Source: CAKZLS01 sp963786305
GTDB taxonomy: Bacteria > Pseudomonadota > Alphaproteobacteria > Rhodospirillales > Defluviicoccaceae
Direction: 5' to 3'
NCBI GenBank assembly: GCA_963786305.1
Contig: CAWAYL010000015.1
Coordinates: forward strand, 54,136-118,135
Length of the DNA stretch: 64,000 bases
Of the stretch, positions 50,434 to 59,617 are shown in pieces. How positions within the stretch are numbered: the stretch's first letter is position 1; every line of letters begins with the position of its first letter. The translations under genes were made by a program, and so were the position numbers. The notes under the pieces were generated by a model. The model saw only the letters and a program-made list of their open reading frames with translations. It searched no databases and had not been told where the DNA came from.

Positions 50434-51210
50434 TCAAGCGAGGGTCGCCGCCCCCCATACGATGAGAATGGCCGCCCCCGCGCGCCGAATGACGTGGCCG
50501 TGGGGGGCGATCTTTTCCAGTAGAACGTACAGGGTGATCGCCGCCACCCAAAGCAGGTTCATCACACCGCCGACGAACAGCAGCCCCATCAGCGGCCAGC
50601 AGCAGCCGACGCAGTAGAGGCCGTGTTCCAAACCCATGCGGACGGCGCCGGCCGCGCCGCGCCGCCAGTGCGATGCTAGATATTCGACGGGTGAACGGCA
50701 GTGCTCCAGACAGCGGTTCTTGACCGGGCTGAGCTGGTACAGTCCGGTGGCGATGAGGACGGTTCCGCCGAGCGCCGTGCTGGTGGTCGTCATCATCGGA
50801 CTGAGCAACGCGAGTTGCTCCAACCCCCACTGCAGCACCGTTGCCGCTACGCTGAACGCCGTCCACGCGGCGAGGTAGCCGCTGGTGAACGCCCATACTG
50901 GAGCAATGTTGTGGCCTTTGGCGTTCTGCTTGCGGCGGACGGCGGCGAATAGGAGGATGTTCGGCGTGACGCTCGGCAGCATCATGCCGATCATCATGAT
51001 GGCCCACATCACGATCATCATCGTCCAGTCGAGCGTGGACCAAGGCGCCAGGCGAGCCCCCGCCGCCCCGGCGGTCCCCGGCGGGCTTCCGGACATGCCG
51101 TCCATATCCCGGGCCATGAGGAAAAGATACAGCCAAGCCAGCATCGTCGCGCCCGCGAGCCCGGCGAGGATGAAGACGCGCTCGCGCCGCGGCGGCGCCG
51201 CGGCGATCAT
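50434..51210 (-). CDS. DUF2182 integral membrane protein
   Basis: A 258-residue protein with about six membrane helices. Family features are the Met-rich second helix (LDWTMMIVMWAIMMIGMMLPS), WAFTSGYLAAWTAFS, and a His/Cys-containing segment RMGLEHGLYCVGCCWPLMGLLF. It was described in databases as a predicted metal-binding membrane protein; biochemical function is not established. It lies 13 bases downstream of the DUF1326 gene, its usual partner. Confidence 0.88.
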   Translation of the reverse strand: MIAAAPPRRERVFILAGLAGATMLAWLYLFLMARDMDGMSGSPPGTAGAAGARLAPWSTLDWTMMIVMWAIMMIGMMLPSVTPNILLFAAVRRKQNAKGHNIAPVWAFTSGYLAAWTAFSVAATVLQWGLEQLALLSPMMTTTSTALGGTVLIATGLYQLSPVKNRCLEHCRSPVEYLASHWRRGAAGAVRMGLEHGLYCVGCCWPLMGLLFVGGVMNLLWVAAITLYVLLEKIAPHGHVIRRAGAAILIVWGAATLA

Positions 51211-51223
51211 GGTCGCTCCGACC

Positions 51224-51883
51224 CTACCGGAACGCCATCCGATGCGATTCGCCCTCGATGATCCCCTTGGGACCGTAGGCCGCGTGCCACAGCTGGCCGT
51301 AACGGCCGGTGTGAGCGTACGCGATATCGCCGTGACCGGTGAAGGTGCTGCTGACCATCAGGCAATCCTTGAACTCGAACCCTTCGGGCAGGTGGATGAC
51401 GGCGCGGTGCGGCTTTCCGGTCACCGGATTGAGGATGGGATCGAGCGACACGTCGAGCACGCCTTCGATATGGACCCGTCCATGAAGCTTGTCGGTGTCC
51501 CATTCGAAGTCGATGGGGGCGTACAGCGTGTCGAATTCCTTTTCGATGGTGGAGCCGTAAATGTTGAACACCGTGGTCGGCTCCTGTTCCTCTCCGGAGA
51601 GAATTTTCAGAAGCGCCGCGCGCTGTTCCTCCGTCGCCCGCGCATCGATGATCCCCTGGGCCTCGCCGTGCCCGTCATGCACCGCGCCCGGCCACTTGAA
51701 CTTCGCCGCATAGCGCACGCCATCGAGGCGGACGTCGCCGAAATAGCCTTCCTCGATCTCCATGGCTTCCAGCCCCTCGCATTCGCCATAGGTCGGCGGC
51801 GCGTTGAATTCGCAGGGACACCCGTAGCTGCAGTTGCACGCCCCGAGCTTCTTGCCTTTGATCTTCCAGTCCACATACGCCAT
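51224..51883 (-). CDS. DUF1326 protein
   Basis: A 219-residue soluble protein with the N-terminal cysteine cluster ACNCSYGCPCEFN that defines DUF1326, followed by a beta-rich body (YGECEGLEAMEIEEGYFGDV, HGRVHIEGVLDVSLDPILNP). The CNC/CPC arrangement suggests metal or Fe-S binding, but this is inference. It is the first gene of a two-gene operon with DUF2182, a conserved pairing of unknown role. Confidence 0.85.
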   Translation of the reverse strand: MAYVDWKIKGKKLGACNCSYGCPCEFNAPPTYGECEGLEAMEIEEGYFGDVRLDGVRYAAKFKWPGAVHDGHGEAQGIIDARATEEQRAALLKILSGEEQEPTTVFNIYGSTIEKEFDTLYAPIDFEWDTDKLHGRVHIEGVLDVSLDPILNPVTGKPHRAVIHLPEGFEFKDCLMVSSTFTGHGDIAYAHTGRYGQLWHAAYGPKGIIEGESHRMAFR

Positions 51884-51975
51884 GCCACCTCCCCGGTCGT
51901 CTTGAAATCTTTCTAATACCTGTTCGGTTATTGGGAATATTTAGGCGGCCCACGGCGGCGGGAACAAACGACTTT

Positions 51976-53472
51976 TCACGGTTGTCCGCATTTTTCCGCC
52001 AACAGGGCGATCCCCGAATGGATTTCCTTTTCGTCGAAGCGCGCGAAACCGAGGATCAGTCCCGCTTGCCCCGGCGGATTGCGGAAATAGCGCGACAGCG
52101 GCGGGCACGTCAAACCGGCGTCCGCGAGGCGCGCCGCCATCGCCACGTCTTGCCCGTCGCCGTTGGCGGCCTCCGGCGGCGCGATGACGAGATGCGTGCC
52201 GCTTTCCACCGTCGCCGTGACGCGCGCGGCGGGGCATAGCCGCGCCAGGGTTTCCAGAAGGCAATCCCTCCGCGCGCGGTAGAGCGATCGCATGCGGCGA
52301 AGGTGACTGGAGAACTGACCGTCTTCGAAGAACGCCGCCAGCGCCGCCTGGGTGATCAGCGTGGTGTGCCCGTCCATGTAGGTCCGCACCGCGAGAAGGG
52401 CGGGCATCAGATCCGGGGGCGCGACTACATAGCCCAGGCGAACGGCGGGAAACAGGATCCGGCTGAAGGTGCCCACGTAGATCACCCGGCCGGCGCGATC
52501 GAGACCCTGGAGCGACGTGAGAGGCCGGCCGTCGTAGCGGAATTCGCTGTCGTAGTCGTCCTCGATGATCCAGGAAGTGTTGTCCTCGGCCCAGCGCAGC
52601 AACTCGAGGCGCCGCTGGAGGCTCATGGTGGTCCCCAGCGGATGGTTCCGTGACGGCGTGCAGAGCACGGCACGGGCTTTGGGAGCGCGCGCGGTGCCAC
52701 GGGCCACGTCGAGCCCGTTCTCGTCGATCGGTATGGCGGCGATACGCCCGCCAACGCCTTGGAGCGCGCCGTCCACGCCGGGGAAGCCGGGGTCCTCCAC
52801 CCACACCTCATCGCCCGGATCGAGCACCACACGGCAAATCAGGTCGAGCGCCTGTTGCGCCCCGGAGACGACGATGACCTGATCGGCTTCGCAGTCGAGT
52901 GCCCGGCTGGCGCGCAAGAACGCCGCGATGGCGCGGCGCAACGGCGCGTAGCCCGCCGGATCGTCGTTATGGATCAGATCGGCCCCCGGCCGCCGCCATA
53001 CCCGGGCCAGCAGCCGCGACCAGACCGCGAAGGGAAAGGCGTCCAGGTCCGGCTGTCCCGGCGCAAAGGGCCGGGCGGTAATCGCTTGCCGGCGCGCGCC
53101 GCCGAGGCGCAGCAGCGCCGCGCCGCGCTCCGACAACTTGACGGGTTCGCGCCGAACCGCGAGCGGCTTCGGGTTCACATGCCTGGCCGGCAGCGGATCG
53201 GGGTGGGCTTCGCCGACGAAGCTGCCGGCGCCGGTGCGCGCGACCATGTAGCCCTCGGCGGCCAGTTGATCGTAGGCGGCCGTCACGGTGTTGCGTCCCA
53301 CCCCCAAGTGCCGCGCCAGGGTGCGCGACGCCGGCAGTTTGGTATGGGCCGCCAGGCGTCCGTCCAGGATCGCCTGACGGAGGCCGAGATAGATCTGGCG
53401 ATACAGCGGCCCGCCGCCATCGTTGAGCGGGATTGCCGCCAATTCCGACAGACCGGCTCCGTTCCCCTCCAT
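51976..53472 (-). CDS. MocR/PdxR-like GntR regulator with aminotransferase domain, PLP lysine replaced
   Basis: A 498-residue fusion: an N-terminal GntR winged helix (PLYRQIYLGLRQAILDGRL, LGVGRNTVTAAYDQLAAEGY) and a class I aminotransferase-like domain (FAPGQPDLDAFP, SGAQQALDLICRVVLDPGDEV, IIEDDYDSEFRYDGRPL). At the expected PLP-lysine position the sequence is VGTFSRILFPAVRLGY, so Arg replaces Lys and a Schiff base cannot form there. It is divergent from a PPOX-fold gene, a typical MocR arrangement, and probably controls it. Confidence 0.9.
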   Translation of the reverse strand: MEGNGAGLSELAAIPLNDGGGPLYRQIYLGLRQAILDGRLAAHTKLPASRTLARHLGVGRNTVTAAYDQLAAEGYMVARTGAGSFVGEAHPDPLPARHVNPKPLAVRREPVKLSERGAALLRLGGARRQAITARPFAPGQPDLDAFPFAVWSRLLARVWRRPGADLIHNDDPAGYAPLRRAIAAFLRASRALDCEADQVIVVSGAQQALDLICRVVLDPGDEVWVEDPGFPGVDGALQGVGGRIAAIPIDENGLDVARGTARAPKARAVLCTPSRNHPLGTTMSLQRRLELLRWAEDNTSWIIEDDYDSEFRYDGRPLTSLQGLDRAGRVIYVGTFSRILFPAVRLGYVVAPPDLMPALLAVRTYMDGHTTLITQAALAAFFEDGQFSSHLRRMRSLYRARRDCLLETLARLCPAARVTATVESGTHLVIAPPEAANGDGQDVAMAARLADAGLTCPPLSRYFRNPPGQAGLILGFARFDEKEIHSGIALLAEKCGQP

Positions 53473-53473
53473 G

Positions 53474-53520
53474 ATTGGCTCCTATAAAATATTAGGAATG
53501 GATCTTCTGTTAAGGCCAAT
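53474..53520. promoter_or_regulatory. Inverted repeats between the MocR and PPOX genes
   Basis: CCTATAAAATATTAGG at 53481-53496 is an inverted repeat, and ATTGGC (53474-53479) pairs with GCCAAT (53515-53520) around it. In the 92-base divergent gap these are likely MocR binding sites, inferred from position only. Confidence 0.4.
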
Positions 53521-53564
53521 TTTAATGCAAGGTGTCGTTCATCGAGACGATCGAGGAAAAAGCC

Positions 53565-54182
53565 ATGTCAGACTATGCGATCACGTCCCGGACCCGGTTG
53601 CGGCGGTTGCCGCATAAGGGCGTTTTCGACCGCGACGCGGTCCATGCCATCATCGACGCGGCGTACGTCTGCCACGTGGGCGCCCGCCTGGCGGACCGGC
53701 CGATGGTTCAGCCCACCATGCACTGGCGCGACGCAGACACCCTCTACATCCACGGCTCGAGCAAGAACGGCCTGTTCGCGGCCCTCGAGCAGGGCGAGGA
53801 AGCCTGCGTCACCATCACCCATTTCGACGGTCTGGTGCTGGCGCGCTCGGCGTTTCATCACTCGGTCAACTACCGCTGCGCGATGATCTTCGGCCAGGCG
53901 CGGAAAGTGACGGACGACGCCGAGAAAATGGCGGCTCTCGAAAGCCTGATCGAACACGTCGCGCCCGGCCGCTGGCACGACGTGCGCCGGCCCAACGCCC
54001 AGGAACTGAAAGCGACCACGGTGCTCGCGTTCGAAATTACCGAAACGTCGGCCAAGGTGCGCACCGGCCCTCCGGTCGACGACGCGGAGGACTACGCGTT
54101 GCCGGTCTGGGCCGGCGTCGTTCCGTTCGAACTGCGCGCCGGCGAACCCATTCGCGATCCCGGGCCCGCGGCGGAGGTTTGA
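53565..54182 (+). CDS. Pyridoxamine 5'-phosphate oxidase-fold flavoprotein
   Basis: A 205-residue split-barrel protein of the FMN-binding pyridoxamine-phosphate-oxidase-related group (HugZ/Rv-type rather than PdxH). Visible blocks are RRLPHKGVFDRDAVHAIIDAA, VQPTMHWRDADTLYIHGSS and HHSVNYRCAMIFGQARKV. ATG at 53565 follows GAGGAAAAAG. It is divergent from the MocR regulator. The substrate is unknown. Confidence 0.82.
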   Translation: MSDYAITSRTRLRRLPHKGVFDRDAVHAIIDAAYVCHVGARLADRPMVQPTMHWRDADTLYIHGSSKNGLFAALEQGEEACVTITHFDGLVLARSAFHHSVNYRCAMIFGQARKVTDDAEKMAALESLIEHVAPGRWHDVRRPNAQELKATTVLAFEITETSAKVRTGPPVDDAEDYALPVWAGVVPFELRAGEPIRDPGPAAEV

Positions 54183-54271
54183 GCGACACGGCCCTCGACG
54201 GGCTCGCCGCAAGCGGCTAGAACCGGGGCACTCTCGCACTTGCAACACACCCCTTGCCCGCCCGGTTTTCC

Positions 54272-57200
54272 ATGCTCGAACCGACCCTTGCTCACGGCCT
54301 GACTTTCTCCGACCTCTACGACGAAACGGCGCTGATCAAAGTGGACCGGGCGTTTCTGTCGGCCCTGGAAGCCGTCGACGCGGACGTTCACGGCCAACTG
54401 CTGGACGCCCGCCGGTCGCCGGAAACGCTGGATTCCAAGCGGGAGGCGGACCTTCTTTTGGCCGTGGCGCCGCACCTCGACGGCTTTCTCGCCGATATGT
54501 TCGGCGTCGAGGCCGAAATTCGCGCGGCCCGGGAGGGGCACGAAGGGCTCGCGCCGCTTTACGCCTGTAAGCGGCTGTTCGTGCAGCGCCGCGCCGCCAA
54601 GAGCTATCCGCCGCACGTGGCCCGGAGGTTCGATGGTCCCGCCCTGGAACGGGCCCTCGTCCGCCACATGCACGCGCCGCTGGATCAGCTGACGTTTGCC
54701 GACAAGGTGATGGCGTGGCTGGAAGACCTCGAGGCCAACGACGAAGCGCTCGACGTGGCCCAGCGCTATGCCGCCTGGGCGCTGCACACACCGGCCGGGC
54801 GACAAAGGCACGCGCGCGACATTCTGTTCCGGGTTCCCGGCAAGCTCGATTTCGCGCATCTCGCTTCCACCGAAACGGTGGCGCGGGACGGCGTGGACGT
54901 GGAATGCGTCTCGCGCGACCGGCTCGAGCACCGCGACGGCTTCGCGCTGACCGACGACGGCACCGACCTGGTGGGCGCGCTCGACGAGGCCCATTACTGC
55001 ATTCTCTGCCACCACCAGGGCCGCGATTCGTGCTCGAAGGGGCTGAGAAACAAGAAAACGGGCGATTTCGCCACCAACGCGCTCGGCAACACCCTGACCG
55101 GTTGTCCGCTGGAAGAAAGAATCTCGGAGGCCCACCAGGCCAAGATCGCCGGCCGGATGCTGGCCGCGCTCGCCATCATCTGCGTCGACAACCCGATGGT
55201 CGCGGCCACCGGCCACCGCATCTGCAACGATTGCATGAAGGCGTGCATCTATCAAAAGCAGGATCCGGTCGACATTCCCCAGGTGGAGACGCGGATCCTC
55301 AAGGACGTTCTGGCGCTGCCCTGGGGGTTCGAGATCTACGGCCTTCTCACCCGCTGGAACCCGCTGAACCTGCGCCGTCCGCTGCCGCTCGCCGACAGCG
55401 GCTACAAGGTGCTGGTGGTGGGGTTGGGGCCGGCCGGGTTTTCGCTCAGCCATATGCTGATGAACGAGGGACATGCCGTCGTCGCCGTCGACGGCGCCAA
55501 GATCGAACCGCTGCCCGCGGACATTTCGGGCGTCGAGCAATCGGGCGACCGGCATCCCTTCCGGGCTGTCCGCGACGTGGCCGAGATTTACGAATCGCTG
55601 GACGAGCGGGTCATGGCCGGCTTCGGCGGCGTCGCCGAATACGGCATTACCGTGCGCTGGAACAAGAATTTCCTCAAGCTGATCCGCCTGCTCATCGAGC
55701 GGCGATCGCGCCTGACGATGATCGGCGGCGTGCGGTTCGGCGGCGCCATCACCACCCGGTCCGCTCTCGACATGGGCTTCGACCACGTGGCGCTCTGCAT
55801 GGGCGCCGGCAAACCGACCCTGCTCGGCATTCCCGACGAACTGGCGCGCGGCGTGCGGCAGGCCTCCGATTTCCTGATGGCGCTGCAACTCACCGGCGCG
55901 GCCAAGATGGATTCCATTGCCAACCTCCAGCTTCGCATGCCGGTTGTGGTGATCGGCGGCGGATTGACCGCCGTCGACGCCGCCACGGAAGCGGCGGCCT
56001 ATTACGTGCGTCAGGTGGAGAAATTTCTGGCGCGCTACGAGACGCTGGTCGCCGAGGCCGGCGAAGAGGCAGTCCGCGCTACCTGGTCCGAGGAAGACAC
56101 CGCCATCGCCGAGGAATTCCTGGGCCACGCCGAGGCGGTTCGGGGCGAACGGCGGGCGGCGGCGGCCGAGGGCCGGCAACCCCGCCTGATCGACCTGATC
56201 GACCGATGGGGCGGATCCACCGTCGCGTATCGGCGGAGACTGATCGATTCGCCCAGCTACACCCTCAACCACGAAGAAGTGGTCAAGGCCATGGAGCAAG
56301 GCGTGCGGTTCGCCGAGCTGGTGGCGCCCGCGGAGATCGAGGTGGACACCTTCGGGCACGTCGCGGCGGTGCGGATGACCCGCCAGATGATCGGGGTCGA
56401 CGGCTGGCCGCGGCCGACGGACGAAGAAGTCGTCGTGCCGGCGCGCTCGGTGCTGGTGGCCGCCGGAACCCAGCCCAACACCGTTTTGGCGCGCGAGCAG
56501 CCGGACTTGCCGCCCCTTGACGGCAAATACTTCCAGGCCATCGACCATGCCGGAAGGCGGGCGTCGCCGGAACGCTCGGCCAAGCCCGACGAGACGAACG
56601 TGCTGATGAGCCTCGGCGGCGAAGTCGGCCGCATGAGCTTCTTCGGCGACCTGCATCCCTCGTTCGCGGGCAATGTCGTCAAGGCCATCGCCAGCGCCAA
56701 GCGAGGCTATCCGGTGATCGACGCGGCGCTTCGCGCGCGGGCGCCGAGCCCGGTGGGCGCGGACGCCCTGGCGCGGTCGCTGAACCATGGCTTACGGCCG
56801 ATGGTGACGGCCGTCGAGCGGTTGACGCCCACCGCCGTCGAGGTCACCATCCGCGCGCCGCTTGCCGCCGCCACCTATCGCCCGGGGCAATTCTTCCGCG
56901 TCCAGAATTACGAGGCCAACGCGCTCGCCGACAACGGCACGACGCTCGCCATGGAAGCGGTGGCGCTGACCGGCGCGCACGTGGACCGCGCGGCCGGTCT
57001 GATCTCGGTGATCGCGCTCGACATGGGCGGGTCCACCAGCCTGATGCCCTGGCTGCAACCGGGCGAGCGGATGGTGTTGATGGGACCCACCGGCACGCCG
57101 TCACACCTGGAACCGGGGGAGACGGTGCTGCTGGCCGGCGGCGGCGTCGGCAACGCCGAATTGATGACGCTGAACCAGGCGCTCCACGCGGCCGGCTGCC

Positions 57201-57769
57201 GGGTGCTGTATTTTGCCGGCTACAAGCGTCTCGAAGACCGGTTCCACGTCGACGAGATGGAGGCCCATACCGATCAGATCGTCTGGTGCTGCGACGAAGC
57301 CCCCGGGTTCGAGCCCACCCGTCCCCAGGACCGGGCCTACGTGGGCAACATCGTCATGGCGATGAAGGCCTACGCCGATGGCCGCCTGGCCAACGCCATC
57401 GCGCTTTCGGAGGTGGACCGCATCGCCGTCATCGGCAGCGACCGAATGATGGCCGCCGTCGCCGCCGCCCGCTATACCTTCCTCAAGGACCATCTCCGGC
57501 CCGATCATGTGGCCGTCGCCAGCATCAACTCTCCGATGCAATGCATGATGAAGGAGATCTGCGCCCAGTGCCTGCAACCCCACCGCGACCCGGACACGGG
57601 CGAGCGGTCGGTGGTGTTCTCGTGCTTCTGCCAGGATCAGTCCATGGACCGCGTCGACTTCGGCGCCCTGCACCAGCGTTTGCAACAGAACGCCGTGGCG
57701 GAAGATCTGACGCGCCAGTGGATCGGGCGGTGCCTGGGCCGAGCGCGGGGCAATCGAACGCCGGTCTGA
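54272..57769 (+). CDS. Single-chain Fe-S flavoprotein: GltD/NfnB-like module fused to PyrK/NfnA-like module
   Basis: A very large (about 1165 residues) intact oxidoreductase. Residues 240-325 hold two cysteine clusters (CILCHHQGRDSC; CNDCMKACIYQ) as in GltD-type Fe-S domains. Dinucleotide-binding motifs follow at about 382 (VVGLGPAGFSLSHML) and 560 (VVIGGGLTAVDAA), with a long inserted helical segment at about 590-660. From about residue 845 a ferredoxin-reductase/PyrK-like module begins (YRPGQFFRVQNYEA, VLLAGGGVGNAELMTL) and ends with cysteines in ICAQCLQPH and FSCFCQDQ that could bind a [2Fe-2S] cluster. The start at ATG 54272 is preferred over TTG 54254; the ribosome site is weak. Electron partners are unknown. 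Confidence 0.75.
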   Translation: MLEPTLAHGLTFSDLYDETALIKVDRAFLSALEAVDADVHGQLLDARRSPETLDSKREADLLLAVAPHLDGFLADMFGVEAEIRAAREGHEGLAPLYACKRLFVQRRAAKSYPPHVARRFDGPALERALVRHMHAPLDQLTFADKVMAWLEDLEANDEALDVAQRYAAWALHTPAGRQRHARDILFRVPGKLDFAHLASTETVARDGVDVECVSRDRLEHRDGFALTDDGTDLVGALDEAHYCILCHHQGRDSCSKGLRNKKTGDFATNALGNTLTGCPLEERISEAHQAKIAGRMLAALAIICVDNPMVAATGHRICNDCMKACIYQKQDPVDIPQVETRILKDVLALPWGFEIYGLLTRWNPLNLRRPLPLADSGYKVLVVGLGPAGFSLSHMLMNEGHAVVAVDGAKIEPLPADISGVEQSGDRHPFRAVRDVAEIYESLDERVMAGFGGVAEYGITVRWNKNFLKLIRLLIERRSRLTMIGGVRFGGAITTRSALDMGFDHVALCMGAGKPTLLGIPDELARGVRQASDFLMALQLTGAAKMDSIANLQLRMPVVVIGGGLTAVDAATEAAAYYVRQVEKFLARYETLVAEAGEEAVRATWSEEDTAIAEEFLGHAEAVRGERRAAAAEGRQPRLIDLIDRWGGSTVAYRRRLIDSPSYTLNHEEVVKAMEQGVRFAELVAPAEIEVDTFGHVAAVRMTRQMIGVDGWPRPTDEEVVVPARSVLVAAGTQPNTVLAREQPDLPPLDGKYFQAIDHAGRRASPERSAKPDETNVLMSLGGEVGRMSFFGDLHPSFAGNVVKAIASAKRGYPVIDAALRARAPSPVGADALARSLNHGLRPMVTAVERLTPTAVEVTIRAPLAAATYRPGQFFRVQNYEANALADNGTTLAMEAVALTGAHVDRAAGLISVIALDMGGSTSLMPWLQPGERMVLMGPTGTPSHLEPGETVLLAGGGVGNAELMTLNQALHAAGCRVLYFAGYKRLEDRFHVDEMEAHTDQIVWCCDEAPGFEPTRPQDRAYVGNIVMAMKAYADGRLANAIALSEVDRIAVIGSDRMMAAVAAARYTFLKDHLRPDHVAVASINSPMQCMMKEICAQCLQPHRDPDTGERSVVFSCFCQDQSMDRVDFGALHQRLQQNAVAEDLTRQWIGRCLGRARGNRTPV

Positions 57770-57863
57770 CGTGGTTGTGTTTCGCGGATGCCTCGTTGTT
57801 CCGGGAGCGGAACGTGCCTAAATAGCACGTTACGTGTACGCCATACAGGAACGGGAGGAAGCG

Positions 57864-59237
57864 TTGGCCGTTATTCGCCGGAAGCCGTTGCGAGCGGCCG
57901 CCTTGGCCTGCTGCGTTGCCGTCCTGGCGGGATGTGACGACGGCCTCGACGACATCGACGATATCCGCGCGCAAGGCGAATTGATCGTGCTGACGCGCAA
58001 CGCCGGAACCACATACTACGAGGGCCGCGACGGATGGGAGGGCCCGGAATACGAGCTGGCGGCGGCGTTCGCCGAACATCTCGGCGTCGAGCCGACGTTC
58101 GTGGTGCTCGATACCGTCGCCGAAATCCTCGACGCGGTGTCGGAGGGCCGGGGCCACATCGCGGCGGCGGGTCTGACCATCACGGAGGAACGCGCCAAGA
58201 CATTCCGGTTCGGCCCGCCCTACAAGGAAATTCGCCAGGAACTCGTCTGTCATCGCGACGGCCCCCGGCCCGCGACAGTGGAGGATCTGGTGGGCTTGCG
58301 GATCGGCGTGATCGCCGACAGCAGCTACCTCGAGTCCCTCGAGCGGCAGTCGTTCGACGTCTCCGGCCTCGACTGGGAGGTCGACGCCGAGGTCGCCACC
58401 GAGGAACTGTTGCAACGCGTCGCCGACGGCGACCTCGACTGCACCGTCGCCGATTCCAACATCGTGACCGTCAATCAGCGCTATTACCCGGAACTGGCGG
58501 TCGCGTTTCCCGTTTCGGACCCGCAACAGCTCGCCTGGATCGTTTCCGAACGCGCCAAGCCGCTCCTATCGGAGCTCGAGCGATGGTTCGCATCGGTCAA
58601 ACGCGGTGGCGAGCTCGCGGTTATCGATAGCCGGTACTACGGCTACATCGTCGATTTCGACTATGTGTCCTCGCGCACCCTGCACCGGCGCATCGGCAAA
58701 CGCCTGCCGAGCTATCGGCCGTTGTTCGAACAGGCCGCGAGCACCGTCGGTTTGCCCTGGGATCTCCTGGCCGCGGTGTCCTATCAGGAATCCCACTGGA
58801 ACCCCAAGGCCAAGAGCCCCACGGGGGTGCGCGGCATGATGATGCTCACCCTCGACACCGCGCGCGAACTCGGTGTCGACAATCGCCTCGATGCGAGCCA
58901 GAGTATCAGCGGCGGGGCGCGCTATCTCAAGGACGTTGCCGATCGATTGCCCGAGACCATCACCGGCGACGACCGGATTTGGATCGCGCTGGCGGCCTAC
59001 AACGTGGGCCTGGGGCATATCTGGGATGCGCGCGAGCTCGCCGAACGCCTGGGACACGACCCCGATACATGGGAAGGGCTGCGCGAGGTCCTGCCGCTGC
59101 TCTCGAAGAAGCGCTATTACAAGACCCTGAAGCACGGATACGCCCGAGGAAACGAGCCCGTCCGGTTCGTCAAGCGGGTCCGCAACTACCGCGACGTTCT
59201 CCGCCAACAGGTCGTTCTCGGTGCCGACGGCGGTTGA
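57864..59237 (+). CDS. mltF: Membrane-bound lytic murein transglycosylase F-like lipoprotein
   Basis: Lipoprotein that cleaves peptidoglycan strands. I choose TTG at 57864, which has GGGAGGAAG just upstream and opens directly into a lipoprotein signal (lipobox VLAGC); the GTG at 57834 has no ribosome site. Domains: a solute-binding-type domain (residues about 30-260, TVAEILDAVSEGRGHIAAAGLT) and a C-terminal lytic transglycosylase domain with the catalytic Glu in VSYQESHWNPKAKSPTGVRG and AAYNVGLGHIWDA. Intact, 457 residues. Confidence 0.9.
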   Translation: MAVIRRKPLRAAALACCVAVLAGCDDGLDDIDDIRAQGELIVLTRNAGTTYYEGRDGWEGPEYELAAAFAEHLGVEPTFVVLDTVAEILDAVSEGRGHIAAAGLTITEERAKTFRFGPPYKEIRQELVCHRDGPRPATVEDLVGLRIGVIADSSYLESLERQSFDVSGLDWEVDAEVATEELLQRVADGDLDCTVADSNIVTVNQRYYPELAVAFPVSDPQQLAWIVSERAKPLLSELERWFASVKRGGELAVIDSRYYGYIVDFDYVSSRTLHRRIGKRLPSYRPLFEQAASTVGLPWDLLAAVSYQESHWNPKAKSPTGVRGMMMLTLDTARELGVDNRLDASQSISGGARYLKDVADRLPETITGDDRIWIALAAYNVGLGHIWDARELAERLGHDPDTWEGLREVLPLLSKKRYYKTLKHGYARGNEPVRFVKRVRNYRDVLRQQVVLGADGG

Positions 59238-59250
59238 CCCTCATTCAACT

Positions 59251-59315
59251 CCACGGGATTTTCTGGTGCCTATCCGTGGGATCTTCCGGTGCCGATCCAC
59301 GGGATCTTCCGGTTT
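59251..59315 (+). repeat. Three tandem copies of a 23-base unit
   Basis: Copies begin at 59251, 59274 and 59297 with CCACGGGAT or CCGTGGGAT followed by CTTCCGGTGCC-like sequence, each with one to three differences. They lie directly after mltF. No CRISPR character: the copies touch, with no spacers. Confidence 0.7.
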
Positions 59316-59428
59316 GAAAACGACAATTATTTTAGTTTTAGCTAAATTTGACCCGTTAGGGTGTTTTGAGATCCCGAGGGACATTATATTGTAGTGTTAA
59401 TGGGGCAGAAGTAATGCTCCGGTTACCT

Positions 59429-59482
59429 AGGCCCTTTCGCACCCACCCGAGATCCCCCCTCTCGATCGTTGCGGAAGGGCCT
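59429..59482 (+). terminator. Long hairpin, terminator-like or small structured RNA
   Basis: AGGCCCTTTCGC (59429-59440) pairs with GCGGAAGGGCCT (59471-59482) over twelve positions with one G-U pair, and an inner hairpin CGAGA/TCTCG lies at 59448-59464, followed by TTCTCATTT. The 380-base gap 59238-59617 holds otherwise only the 23-base repeats and AT-rich sequence at 59318-59400; I see no protein gene in it. Confidence 0.45.
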
Positions 59483-59617
59483 TTCTCATTTGCGCCATGC
59501 GTTCTAAACCGAAGGCTCCAGAAATCCTTGGGTGACCGATGATGCTCGGGTGCGCGCCGGCGCGAGCGACGCAATCGGCGGAAACGGCGGTTACCCCCTT
59601 GGCAAGAGGTGGCTCAC

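Noticed and set aside
54092..56788. An 898-codon open frame antisense to the large flavoprotein
   Set aside because: In high-GC DNA the complementary frame of a real gene often lacks stops. The opposite strand carries clear flavoprotein motifs; this frame has none.
59251..59315. Possible CRISPR repeats
   Set aside because: The three copies are directly adjacent, with no spacers and no cas genes in the window.
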